Notes under the pieces: generated by a model
Told to the model about the DNA's origin: nothing
Database searches by the model: none
Seen by the model: the letters and a program-made list of their open reading frames with translations, nothing else
Shown: one piece after another, positions 1 through 7,944 of the stretch
Position numbering within the stretch: position 1 is the stretch's first letter
Layout: the number at the start of each line of letters is the position of its first letter
Program-made: the position numbers and the translations under genes
Assembly (NCBI GenBank): GCA_024693325.1
Contig: JAILLA010000031.1
Location: 1 to 64,000, forward strand
Length of the DNA: 64,000 nucleotides
Direction: 5' to 3'
Source: Solobacterium sp.
GTDB lineage: Bacteria > Bacillota_I > Bacilli_A > Erysipelotrichales > Erysipelotrichaceae

Positions 1-153
1 TACATGACACCGATGGCTACCAGCGCAATTCCGATTGTTATGGGTGTCGGCGGCTACGATATCAGATCACTCGTAAAACAGAGCTGGCTTGTGTCCATTG
101 TATTCGGTGTCTTCTATGTACTGTACGTCATGACAGTGCTCCCCTGCTTCTGA
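1..153 (+). CDS. C-terminal fragment of an integral membrane transporter
   Basis: The first reading frame is open from the window edge to a TGA at 151-153 and encodes about 50 residues with two hydrophobic stretches (PMATSAIPIVMGVGGY and WLVSIVFGVFYVLYVMTVL). This is typical of the last helices of an anion/carboxylate permease, but the family (gluconate, DASS or CitMHS type) cannot be fixed from the tail alone. Only 26 bases separate it from the sugar-acid-dehydratase-like gene downstream. I therefore infer that it imports that enzyme's substrate. It is truncated by the window, not broken. Confidence 0.6.
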   Translation, partial: YMTPMATSAIPIVMGVGGYDIRSLVKQSWLVSIVFGVFYVLYVMTVLPCF

Positions 154-179
154 TATAAATGTATTCAGGAGAACTCATT

Positions 180-1274
180 ATGAAAATCACAAAAGTCTAT
201 ACAGAAAAGTATAAATGGCCCAAGGATAAGCCGATTCAGAACGGAAAAACAACATTCACGCACAATTCCCTCAATCTTGTATGCATTGAAACCGATGAAG
301 GAATCACCGGCTACGGCACATCTTATGAACTCAATTTCGTTGACCGTCTCGGACAGCTGCTGATCGGGGAAAACCCGCTCAACAATGAGAAGCTCTGGAA
401 ACGCATGTATGTGCCGAAGTTTCTCGGCCGCAGAGGAAACAGCCTCTGGAGCATTTCCGCGATAGATATCGCCCTCTGGGATATCCGTTCCAAGGCAGCG
501 AACATTCCCCTCTATCAGCTGCTGGGCGGATCGAGAGAAAGCGTTCCCTACTATATTGCCGGCGGTTACTATGCTCCGGGAAAAGGAATTAAGGAACTGC
601 AGGAAGAGATGGAGGAATACCTCAGCTGGGGTGCAAAGGCTGTCAAGATGAAGGTCGGCGTGCTCTCTCTGGAAGAAGACGCTGCCCGCGTGAAAGCAGT
701 ACGCGAAGTCATCGGCGATGATGTAAAGCTGATGATGGACGCAAACTGCGCATACAAGGCATATGAGGCGGTTGAATTTTCAAAGATGGTTGAAGAATAT
801 CATCCTTACTGGTTCGAGGAACCGGTGGACGCAGATGATTACGACGGATACCGCAAGATCTCCGAAAAAACAATCATTCCGCTGGCTGCCGGCGAAAATG
901 AAATGACCCGCTTCGGCTTCCGCGATCTGTTCGCGACCCGCGCCGTGGATATTCTGAATCCGGACGCAGCCTGCTGCGGAGGAATTACCGAGTATATGAA
1001 GATTGCCTCCATGGCAGATGCCAACGGAATTGTCATGAGTCCGCACGGCCAGCAGCAGGTACATGTACATCTGGACTGTGCGATCCCCAACGTCATCATG
1101 GCTGAATTCTATCCGCCGCAGTATGACGCGAAGATCTACGAAGCGTTCAAAAACCCGGTACGTCTGAATCCGGACGGAACAGTCAGCCCCGGCAGCGAAC
1201 CGGGTGTCGGACTCGACATCAACCGTGAGGTCCTGAAAGACTACATGGTGGAAGACTCATCCTACGCACTGTAA
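180..1274 (+). CDS. Mandelate racemase/muconate lactonizing enzyme family protein (enolase superfamily)
   Basis: A 364-residue cytosolic enzyme of the enolase superfamily, which abstracts the proton alpha to a carboxylate using Mg2+. I start at 180, not 159, because an AGGAGA box lies 8 bases before this ATG. The capping domain fills about 1-120 and the barrel follows. Visible catalytic set: KMK (K156/K158), metal ligands D187 (MMDAN), E213 (WFEEP) and E239 (AAGEN), and a D262/H289 pair (NPDAA, SPHGQ). The KxK plus His-Asp layout is that of the mandelate-racemase subgroup, which holds mainly sugar-acid dehydratases and racemases. The exact substrate is unknown. It is probably co-transcribed with the permease tail upstream. 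Confidence 0.85.
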   Translation: MKITKVYTEKYKWPKDKPIQNGKTTFTHNSLNLVCIETDEGITGYGTSYELNFVDRLGQLLIGENPLNNEKLWKRMYVPKFLGRRGNSLWSISAIDIALWDIRSKAANIPLYQLLGGSRESVPYYIAGGYYAPGKGIKELQEEMEEYLSWGAKAVKMKVGVLSLEEDAARVKAVREVIGDDVKLMMDANCAYKAYEAVEFSKMVEEYHPYWFEEPVDADDYDGYRKISEKTIIPLAAGENEMTRFGFRDLFATRAVDILNPDAACCGGITEYMKIASMADANGIVMSPHGQQQVHVHLDCAIPNVIMAEFYPPQYDAKIYEAFKNPVRLNPDGTVSPGSEPGVGLDINREVLKDYMVEDSSYAL

Positions 1275-1287
1275 TAACTGCACACAT

Positions 1288-1335
1288 GAAACAGCATTGT
1301 ACTCTGCAAAGAGAGGATACGATGCTGTTTTCTGC
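1288..1335 (+). terminator. Candidate terminator after the enolase-superfamily gene
   Basis: GAAACAGCAT pairs with ATGCTGTTTTC across a loop of about 24 bases, with a short T run in the right arm. It lies between a plus-strand gene and the converging minus-strand pseudogene. Confidence 0.5.
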
Positions 1336-1349
1336 AATCATAAGCAGTA

Positions 1350-1921
1350 TCAGGCCGGCTGACAGAGCCAGGCGCATTTGCGGTCATACGCCGCAAGCCT
1401 GTCCGTAATCTCTTTCAGTTCGGATGCCGGCACCGTTCCGGAATGTCTGAGAGGAGTGTTTCCGGTAATCCGGCGGAGCACCGGAATCGGTTCAGCGCTC
1501 TGCATCAGGTCCATGCCGTATCTTCTTCCGTGACTGGAAAAAAGGTAGATATAGTTCCGTTCACCGTTGAAAAGCAATGTTCCGGCAGGATATTCGAATT
1601 CATGTGCTGACGCAAAGTCATCGTTCGCTCTTTCCGGATGGATCCGGTCAGACTTCCAGCCGGCAGATATCCTTCCCCTGTTCCGGCAGGAACCGCTGTC
1701 TTCGGACTGACATAGTAAAGCTTTCCTTTATAGTTGACCGGAATATTACCGGTGCTGTTCAGTCTCAGCAGGGTCATCCCGGTACCCTGTACATGCCAGA
1801 CATAGTAGAAAGATTTTCCTTTCCGTACAACCGTATGCGGCTGATATTCCACCCTCAGAAGAAACCGGCAGAAATATGACGGAGACAGATTTGCGGAAGA
1901 AAGACGGCTTTTGATCTGAAG
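1350..1921 (-). pseudogene. Disrupted downstream repeats of the neighbouring unknown protein
   Basis: This stretch continues the 1922-2407 gene in the same frame after a single TAG (1922-1924), reaching ORF 1505-1852. The similarity then jumps to another frame (ORF 1350-1577), which indicates a frameshift near 1600-1660. Both pieces resemble the intact upstream unit: QPHTVVRKGKSFYYVW matches RPYAVVRKESDFLYAY, and PASELKEITDRL matches PASHVIRIMDHL. I read this as repeats two and three of one longer ancestral protein, interrupted by an amber codon and a frameshift. Recoding cannot be excluded. The function is not recognised. Confidence 0.6.
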
Positions 1922-2407
1922 CTAGTCCGTAATGCTCAGATGGTCCATAATCCGGATCACATGGGAAGCAGGCAGCTTTTTCATATCACTCAGTGCCAGG
2001 ATGCCGTCTTTCCAGAGATTGTATTCACCCTGCTTCAGAGGAAATGACAGACTGGAAGGAACATAGTTCTGATTGGACGTTTCCTGATATGCATACAGGA
2101 AATCGGATTCCTTCCGGACAACGGCATACGGACGCACCCTGTGATCCGCATCAATCTGCCCCAGCAGCTCCGCCGGAACCGGCATTGCCGCAAGGATAAT
2201 GTCACCTTCCCGGATGGCTGAGAATACCTGCCGGCTGTCAGTCTCCTTCAGCCGGGGAACCGCGTCAGACAGCTGATATTCCCCGGTGCTTTCTGAGATT
2301 TCTGCATTGCGGCATTTTCTTTTTGGTCTTCTGTCCATCATTCCGCAGATCCATGCATTAAGCCGGTTTCTGATACGCATCATCATTTTCAGCAATAATC
2401 TCTTCAT
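1922..2407 (-). CDS. Unknown basic protein, possible MazF/PemK-like fold
   Basis: A 161-residue ORF with a strong GAGGAGG box about 11 bases before the ATG. The N-terminus is rich in Lys/Arg (MKRLLLK...RRPKRKCR). The second half contains GDIILAAMPVP and, about 25 residues on, RPYAVVRK. This order (Gly-Asp-Ile then Arg-Pro-x-x-Val-Val) recalls the SH3-like PemK/MazF fold, but the similarity is weak and no partner antitoxin gene is seen. The C-terminus stops at a TAG, after which related sequence continues in frame, so this may be the surviving first repeat of a longer protein. Confidence 0.5.
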   Translation of the reverse strand: MKRLLLKMMMRIRNRLNAWICGMMDRRPKRKCRNAEISESTGEYQLSDAVPRLKETDSRQVFSAIREGDIILAAMPVPAELLGQIDADHRVRPYAVVRKESDFLYAYQETSNQNYVPSSLSFPLKQGEYNLWKDGILALSDMKKLPASHVIRIMDHLSITD

Positions 2408-2470
2408 CTTTCCCTGTATCCTCCTCTTTCTTAAGCATTGAACTGTCCCCTTTGCGCAATGCTTTTTCTG

Positions 2471-2509
2471 TTAAAAAAGGCAGGATCACAGAATAAACTG
2501 TGTGCTGCC
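2471..2509 (-). terminator. Hairpin with T-tract upstream of the 1922-2407 gene
   Basis: Read on the minus strand, GGCAG..CACAG and CTGTG..CTGCC form a two-step stem followed directly by TTTTTT. It lies about 65 bases before the ATG of the minus-strand gene at 2407, so it either blocks readthrough into that gene or acts as a leader attenuator. Confidence 0.55.
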
Positions 2510-2630
2510 TTGTATTTTGCTGCGGTATTCCGGATTCCAATTACTTTTCCCGTACGTTCCGCAAAGAATACGGCATGTCCGCAACACAGTACCGTATGTC
2601 AGAAAGAAAGAAACAGCAGGTTACAGCACG

Positions 2631-3197
2631 ATGAACCTTCAGAAAAGCGAGATGATACAGATGACCAGCAAAGATTTGATCAAGAAACAATACATGGCGG
2701 AATACGCAAGGAAAGATGTCTCCCGGATCAGTGTAAAACAGCTCTGTGCCGCCACGCCTGTCGCAAGGACAACTTTTTATTCCTATTTCAGCAATACGGA
2801 TGAAGTACTGTGCGAAATCGAAGATGAGATCCTTGCCGGGCTCAGAACCGTTACGGATTCCATATCACAGGGAAACCTGCCGGACATGGATTTTTCCGTT
2901 TATATGGATGTTGTAGAAGCATATATCAGGGGGCACTGGTCTGTTATACATGCATTTCTTGTTGTGCAGCCGAATATGCGCTTTATCCGTAAATGGAAAG
3001 ACGCAGTGATCCTGAACTTTAAGGCTCGTTATCCCGGGAAACAGGATGCCGGGAATTATGATGCTGTAGCTGAGATCATAGCATCAACGATCATCGGCGC
3101 ATATTCCTACTGGATGGAACATCCTGATCAGGTCAGCACAAAAGAGATCAAGCCGCTGATGTATCAGGTCCTGGAATCTCTTGTCGACATCCTGTAA
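2631..3197 (+). CDS. TetR-family transcriptional regulator
   Basis: A 188-residue one-component repressor. The N-terminal helix-turn-helix is clear (ISVKQLCAATPVARTTFYSYFSNTDEVL, roughly 28-55). The C-terminal ligand domain is alpha-helical and unassigned. The ORF track starts it at 2502, but those residues are not TetR-like. The ATG at 2631 (AGCAGG upstream) or 2652 is more credible. It precedes a metallo-hydrolase and SDR pair, and a perfect 8-bp inverted repeat lies between them, so it probably represses that pair and perhaps itself. Confidence 0.85.
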   Translation: MNLQKSEMIQMTSKDLIKKQYMAEYARKDVSRISVKQLCAATPVARTTFYSYFSNTDEVLCEIEDEILAGLRTVTDSISQGNLPDMDFSVYMDVVEAYIRGHWSVIHAFLVVQPNMRFIRKWKDAVILNFKARYPGKQDAGNYDAVAEIIASTIIGAYSYWMEHPDQVSTKEIKPLMYQVLESLVDIL

Positions 3198-3203
3198 AGT
3201 CCG

Positions 3204-3224
3204 TACACTTTCGGGAAAAGTGTA
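3204..3224. promoter_or_regulatory. Candidate TetR operator (8-bp perfect inverted repeat)
   Basis: TACACTTT and AAAGTGTA are perfect inverted repeats separated by CGGGA, just after the TetR gene and 74 bases before the hydrolase start. No T tract follows, so an operator is more likely than a terminator. A second, imperfect repeat (TTTCCCTGAA / TTCAGGAAA) follows at about 3253-3279. Confidence 0.5.
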
Positions 3225-3297
3225 GTGGCAATCAAAACGATCCCTCCGTAAAATTTCCCTGAAGATACAGTTCAGGAAATCAATGGAGGGTTTTTCA

Positions 3298-4146
3298 ATG
3301 GAACATATCAGGATTCATGTATTTCACACAGGAGAAGTCTGTGTAGCTCCGGATCAGCCGTTTGGGGGAGACCATTGCAATGCCATCAAGGCATCAGGTG
3401 TGTTCGGAAAGAAGGAAGACCGCTTATGGTTGCCGGTATCAGCTTATCTGATCGAACATCCGAAGGGAAAATTCCTGGTCGATACCGGCTGGGCAAGAGA
3501 AATGAGTCCGGACGGTGTATTTGACAAAAAAGCACAGATCAGATCTCTCGGCTCACTGATGCTGTATGAAGTCAATCAGGGACGCATTGGCTTAGGTGAA
3601 TGCATCGATGAACAGCTGGAGAACATGGGCATCAAAGTCTCTGATATCGACGCGGTCCTGCTCACGCATCTGGATTGTGACCACGCAAACGGCCTGAAAC
3701 AGGTCAAGGACGCTAAAAAGTTTATGGTAGCGGCAGATGAAGTGAAATTTGCAAATAAACTCACCAATAAAGTCCGCTATTACAAAGGATGGTGGGACGG
3801 CATCGAATTGACGGAATTTGAGTGGAACGATACACAGGGACCGGTCGGCAGATCATATGACCTGCTGGGTGACGGATCGATAGAGCTGATCAGCATTCCC
3901 GGTCATGCGGATGGTCTCTTTTCGGTCAAGGTGAAGAATGAAGAAGGAAAATTCGTGCTGTTATTCTCGGACGGCGGTTATGCGCGCAAAAGCTGGGAAG
4001 AAATGATCACCTCCGGTATTGCGGCAGACAGGACACTGCAGAAGCAGTCTCTCGCCTGGATCAGGGAACAGAGCCTGGACCCGGACTGTGTGGAATCACT
4101 AGCTAACCACGATCCGGATATCCAGCCTCACGTGATCGAATTATGA
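3298..4146 (+). CDS. Metallo-beta-lactamase-fold hydrolase, AHL-lactonase-like
   Basis: A 282-residue MBL-fold hydrolase. GGAGGG lies 8 bases before the ATG at 3298, so I prefer this over 3283. The Zn-binding signature is THLDCDHANGL (HxHxDH variant with Leu-Asp-Cys-Asp), followed by SIPGHADG and LLFSDGGY, which supply the third His and bridging Asp. The N-terminal pattern (short HTGE motif, then SAYLIEHPKGKFLVDTGW) is that of AiiA/AttM-type N-acyl-homoserine lactonases. Members of this group also open other lactones, so the substrate is open. The stop overlaps the next ATG by four bases, implying translational coupling with the SDR. Confidence 0.8.
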   Translation: MEHIRIHVFHTGEVCVAPDQPFGGDHCNAIKASGVFGKKEDRLWLPVSAYLIEHPKGKFLVDTGWAREMSPDGVFDKKAQIRSLGSLMLYEVNQGRIGLGECIDEQLENMGIKVSDIDAVLLTHLDCDHANGLKQVKDAKKFMVAADEVKFANKLTNKVRYYKGWWDGIELTEFEWNDTQGPVGRSYDLLGDGSIELISIPGHADGLFSVKVKNEEGKFVLLFSDGGYARKSWEEMITSGIAADRTLQKQSLAWIREQSLDPDCVESLANHDPDIQPHVIEL

Positions 4147-4913
4147 GGAACGGCACTGCACTGATCACCGGTGCTTCCGGCGGACTGGGCCTGGAATTCG
4201 CGAAGCTGTGCGCGAAAGACGGATATGATCTGGTCCTGACCGCCAGAAGCGAAGACAAACTGTTAAGGATCAAGCATGATCTGGAACAGGAATACGGGAT
4301 CACTGTTTACGTCTGTCCATGCGATCTGTCGGAAACAGATGCTGCTGTGGATGTGTTTGATTTCACACTGGAACACGATCTGACGATCGATATCCTGATC
4401 AACAATGCCGGCTTCGGTGTTTCCGGAAGCTTTGCGGATTCAGGCTGGGAACGACAGTATGACCTGATACAGGTCAACATCACCTCTCTGATACAGTTAA
4501 CGCACTGTTTCCTGAAGGGAATGCTCAGTCGCGGAAAAGGTAAGATCCTGAACCTTTCCTCTGTCGCAGCTTTCTGTGCAGGACCGGATATGTCGGTATA
4601 CTATGCGTCCAAGGCTTTTGTCAGAAGCTTCTCGGAGGCGCTCAGTGAGGAAACAAAAGGAACCGGTGTAACAGTGACTGCTCTGTGCCCCGGTCCGACT
4701 GCCACCGGATTTGAAAAAGCCGCTTCAGGCAGTGAACTGAACATGTTCAAAAATGCCGGGGATCCTGCCGGAACAGCACTGATCGGTTATCAGGCGATGA
4801 TGCGCGGAAAAGAGCTCTGTTATCCCGGAAGGACCGCCAAACTGATGGACCTGGGTTCCAGAATATCTCCCAGGTCGATATCCAGGAAAATTGCCGCGAA
4901 AATGAATCACTGA
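4143..4913 (+). CDS. Short-chain dehydrogenase/reductase
   Basis: A 256-residue classical SDR, an NAD(P)-dependent alcohol/ketone oxidoreductase in the cytosol. It shows the cofactor glycine motif TGASGGLG (9-16), INNAG, the catalytic Ser in NLSSVAAF and YYASK for Tyr/Lys. Basic residues after beta-2 (TARSEDKL) favour NADP. The gene begins within the stop of the lactonase-like gene (ATGA), so the two act as a unit under the TetR upstream. A lactone or hydroxy-acid substrate is a guess from this pairing. Confidence 0.85.
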   Translation: MRNGTALITGASGGLGLEFAKLCAKDGYDLVLTARSEDKLLRIKHDLEQEYGITVYVCPCDLSETDAAVDVFDFTLEHDLTIDILINNAGFGVSGSFADSGWERQYDLIQVNITSLIQLTHCFLKGMLSRGKGKILNLSSVAAFCAGPDMSVYYASKAFVRSFSEALSEETKGTGVTVTALCPGPTATGFEKAASGSELNMFKNAGDPAGTALIGYQAMMRGKELCYPGRTAKLMDLGSRISPRSISRKIAAKMNH

Positions 4914-5021
4914 ATACATCCACTCTCATGAGTGCATATGGATATTCCCCGCACGGATGTATACTGCTTGAATGCAGACATATTCACATGCAAAAATACA
5001 CGTTGTAAAGGAGTGTGTGAA

Positions 5022-5654
5022 ATGATGGATCATAATGTATTCAAACGCAATGAACTTCTCGCGAAGAAGGTCATCAAAGGTCTCGATACCCGCAACATGA
5101 CAGGATATTACGCTGCCGATCAGGAAGAAGCTCTGAAGCTTGCCCTTTCCATGATCCCCGAAGGGAGCACCGTTACTATGGGCGGCGGTCAATCGGTGAT
5201 CGAGATCGGCCTGGTCAGTGCACTGAAGAACGGCAACTATAACTTCATTGACCGCAATGAAGCGGAAGACCGCAGAGCGGCTATGCTTCAGGCATATGAT
5301 GCAGATGTCTTTCTTGCTTCATGCAATGCCGTCTCTGAAGACGGTGAACTGGTCAACATCGACGGCAACGGCAACCGTGTTTCCGCGATCGCCTACGGCC
5401 CGAAAAAAGTCATCTTCATCGTCGGTATGAACAAAGTATGCAGTGACCTTGACACAGCGATCAAGCGTGCACGCAATGTGGCTGCCCCGATCAATAACCA
5501 GCGTATCGGCGGAAATAATCCGTGTGTCAAAGCCGGTTCCTGCTTCAACTGCAAGTCACCGGATACCATATGCTGTGAATTTCTGATCACCCGCTATTCC
5601 AGGCATACAGGCAGGATCAATGTGATCCTGGTCAACGATACATTGGGATTCTGA
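5022..5654 (+). CDS. LUD-domain (lactate utilization) protein
   Basis: A 210-residue protein of the LUD/YkgG family. AAAGGAG sits 8 bases before the first of two adjacent ATGs, so I discard the longer ORF start at 4932. Family features are the early MTGYYAADQEEAL segment, VTMGGGQSV, and NGNRVSAIAYGPKKVIFIVGMNK. Near the C-terminus there are six cysteines (NPCVKAGSCFNCKSPDTICC), as in the stand-alone LUD members of Bacillota. LUD proteins take part in lactate oxidation as LutC or as an LutB domain. A stand-alone copy without lutA/lutB has no proven reaction. It is followed by a strong terminator. Confidence 0.8.
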   Translation: MMDHNVFKRNELLAKKVIKGLDTRNMTGYYAADQEEALKLALSMIPEGSTVTMGGGQSVIEIGLVSALKNGNYNFIDRNEAEDRRAAMLQAYDADVFLASCNAVSEDGELVNIDGNGNRVSAIAYGPKKVIFIVGMNKVCSDLDTAIKRARNVAAPINNQRIGGNNPCVKAGSCFNCKSPDTICCEFLITRYSRHTGRINVILVNDTLGF

Positions 5655-5664
5655 TCTTCTGAAA

Positions 5665-5700
5665 ATCATCCCCAAATGATGACGGGGATGATCTTTTTAT
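5665..5700 (+). terminator. Rho-independent terminator
   Basis: ATCATCCCC and GGGGATGAT form a 9-bp stem followed by CTTTTTATT, just after the LUD gene. Confidence 0.85.
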
Positions 5701-5718
5701 TGTTAAGGCGTCGTCTGC

Positions 5719-7539
5719 TCAGTGTTCCCCAAACACGATCAGGCTGTCTGTTCCGAGTATATTCAGTTCTTCTTCCAAGGGCGGATTGAACTTGTACATT
5801 CCGATATTATTACGGCAGCCGAGGAAGATATATCCCTGCCTGTGCAGCAGCTCACGCAGTTCTTTTACGGTATATTTCCCTTCAATGTGCAGGTTAGATG
5901 CCCGTTTCATAAACAGTTCGTTTCCCTCGTTCGAAAGAAGTTCCCGGAACGCTGAGATCAGCCGGGGACTTTCCGCCAGCTGTGCAAGGAACAGGGAGGA
6001 CATATTGGAGGCGACGATAAAATCAGTATGATCTCCTTCTCCGACCAGGTTCTGGTTGCGCTCCCGCCTCATCTCAGCGGTGATATTGAACCTGAGGTGG
6101 TACTTCATCCGGATCTCCCGGAGGTTCAGAAGCAGGAAGATGGTATTCATATCTGCTTCTTCCTCATCCCCGTAGTTGCTCTGTATGATAACATGTTCCG
6201 CATTCCTGGTGATCTCCAGCAGTTTCATCTCATCCCTGACATCGCCTTCCACCAGTTCAAGCTTGATATCCCTCGCCTCACAGATGCTTTTGATCAGGTC
6301 ATATCGGTACATATCATAATTGACGAGCGTTACCTTTTCGACATTCTCCGGCAGTTCCCGGAGAATGACCTTCAGCGTGCTCTTGTTTCCAAAGATCAGC
6401 ACCTTCGTACTTCTTTCCGGCTTGACAGGCATCAGGTCAAGATCAGGCAGGACCTCACCGGTATCTGCTTTCAGATAAGAGGAATCCGATGACTGGGCAA
6501 AGACGAGAACGCTGTCATCTTCCGCCACCGTCATATCCGACGGCGGGTTCATGATGATCTCGTAGTCGTGGAAGATTCCGACAGGCACCCCATCGTCCGT
6601 CCTTCTCAACAGCTCTTTGAATGTCAGTCCTTCCTGCCCCTTCATCTTCACAAGGTACAGTTCAGATCCCTCAAAGTTGAATACTTCCCGAAACACTTCC
6701 GAAAGACCGGTCTGGGTACAGGAATGAGCAACGATCTTAGCCATCGTATCATTCGACTGCAGGGTGATGACATTGTGCTCCCTGGCAAGTGCAGGCGGGA
6801 AACGGTTCTCTTCTTTGCTGGTGATCGCATTTACCCGCGTATCCCGGCAGTCCGCCCGTGTCATCAGCGCCGATACCGCCAGCAGGATCTTGATCGTCGT
6901 ATTGTCATCCGTCGGTGAAACAAGGATGTTTTTGCAGGTACCGATCGAGAGTCTGTCGATCGACATCGGGTCGAGCAGATCGATCGTCCGGCAGATGATC
7001 CGGATATTCGAAGGAATCTCGACATTATCACGGATATACTGTTCCAGCTCATCCCGTTCCATCTCTGCCCCGATCACGATCGTACGCGGTTTTCCCGCTG
7101 CCGCAAGGATCAGCTGCCGGATCAGCGTGTATTCTCCGGGATAGAATCCGAGGAGAACCGTATGACCTTCCTCAATAACCGGTGAATTGCCTCTTCTCAG
7201 ACCGGATATCTTCTCCTCGATTGCGCTGGTAAAGATACCGATCAGCACGCTTGTCACAAGCAGTCCGGCAAATGCCGTCAGCGCCATGAGAACCAGGTAG
7301 CCCGGGCTTCCTTCATCGAACGATGGCATCCAGGCGTTGATGATCGTCGCAATGCTGTTCCAGAGGACCCCGGCCCAGCTTTCCTCTCCGTTGGCTCCTG
7401 CAAGCATGATGACGACGGATACCAGGAGCACGGTGAACACGGTAAAAATGACCAAAAGCCTGATCAGCGATACACTGCCTTTGGACATCTGGTTGTCGAA
7501 CCAATACTGGAATTTTTCTCTTCTTGTATACTTCTTCAT
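5719..7539 (-). CDS. CASTOR/POLLUX-type ion channel with RCK-like domains
   Basis: A 606-residue membrane protein. The ATG at 7539 is chosen because a GGGGGAT box precedes it; the track start at 7581 lacks one. Two transmembrane helices (about 24-48 and 80-102) flank a short pore-like segment (SWAGVLWNSIATIINAW). The large cytosolic remainder holds two Rossmann-like regulatory units, one beginning EEGHTVLLGFYPGEYTLIRQL and one STKVLIFGNKSTLKVILREL. This matches the CASTOR/POLLUX (DMI1) family, whose plant members are nuclear ion channels. Bacterial homologues are little studied; a monovalent cation or calcium conductance gated by a ligand is the family expectation. It appears monocistronic. 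Confidence 0.8.
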   Translation of the reverse strand: MKKYTRREKFQYWFDNQMSKGSVSLIRLLVIFTVFTVLLVSVVIMLAGANGEESWAGVLWNSIATIINAWMPSFDEGSPGYLVLMALTAFAGLLVTSVLIGIFTSAIEEKISGLRRGNSPVIEEGHTVLLGFYPGEYTLIRQLILAAAGKPRTIVIGAEMERDELEQYIRDNVEIPSNIRIICRTIDLLDPMSIDRLSIGTCKNILVSPTDDNTTIKILLAVSALMTRADCRDTRVNAITSKEENRFPPALAREHNVITLQSNDTMAKIVAHSCTQTGLSEVFREVFNFEGSELYLVKMKGQEGLTFKELLRRTDDGVPVGIFHDYEIIMNPPSDMTVAEDDSVLVFAQSSDSSYLKADTGEVLPDLDLMPVKPERSTKVLIFGNKSTLKVILRELPENVEKVTLVNYDMYRYDLIKSICEARDIKLELVEGDVRDEMKLLEITRNAEHVIIQSNYGDEEEADMNTIFLLLNLREIRMKYHLRFNITAEMRRERNQNLVGEGDHTDFIVASNMSSLFLAQLAESPRLISAFRELLSNEGNELFMKRASNLHIEGKYTVKELRELLHRQGYIFLGCRNNIGMYKFNPPLEEELNILGTDSLIVFGEH

Positions 7540-7944
7540 ACATATCCCCCCGCTGTAATGCATGATAAATTTATTATACATGAACTGCGGTCATCAACTC
7601 TCCGGTACACTCAGGTGTTACGATCGATACACAGGAAATGACATTCCATAAATGAGTCAGAGATCCCTTCCGATATATTTCCATAACTATCCGAACATGC
7701 GGATGACCTGAACAGACAGGCTTATACCGATGCGGATCATAATTCAAATCGTTTCGTTTCCGGGAAACCTTCTTTTATCGCGATTCGAAAAACGGATAAT
7801 CATCAATAGCAATCCCACAAATTCTCTGTTGGAATTGTGTCATAACGGATGTTTCGCTTATGATGAAATAAGAACCTGTCCATTTCTGCAGCGGTCATTC
7901 TGAGACAGGCAGGCAAACAATATAAAATTCATGGGGTGCCAAAG
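7540..7944. other. Intergenic region between divergent genes
   Basis: About 400 bases with no credible ORF or RNA gene. It must hold the promoters of the POLLUX-like gene (leftward) and the acetyltransferase (rightward). The only plausible promoter I can point to is at 7835-7864. Confidence 0.5.
7835..7864 (+). promoter_or_regulatory. Candidate promoter for the acetyltransferase
   Basis: TTGTGT, an 18-base spacer and TATGAT, 80 bases before the acetyltransferase ATG. The match to sigma-70-type elements is moderate. Confidence 0.35.

Noticed and set aside
323-1099. Minus-strand ORFs inside the enolase-superfamily gene
   Set aside because: They are shadows of a strongly motif-supported gene and have no ribosome binding sites. 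The same applies to most antisense ORFs in the track.
2358-2540. 60-aa minus-strand ORF as an antitoxin upstream of the MazF-like gene
   Set aside because: It runs across a strong hairpin with T tract, has no ribosome binding site and overlaps the better-supported start at 2407.
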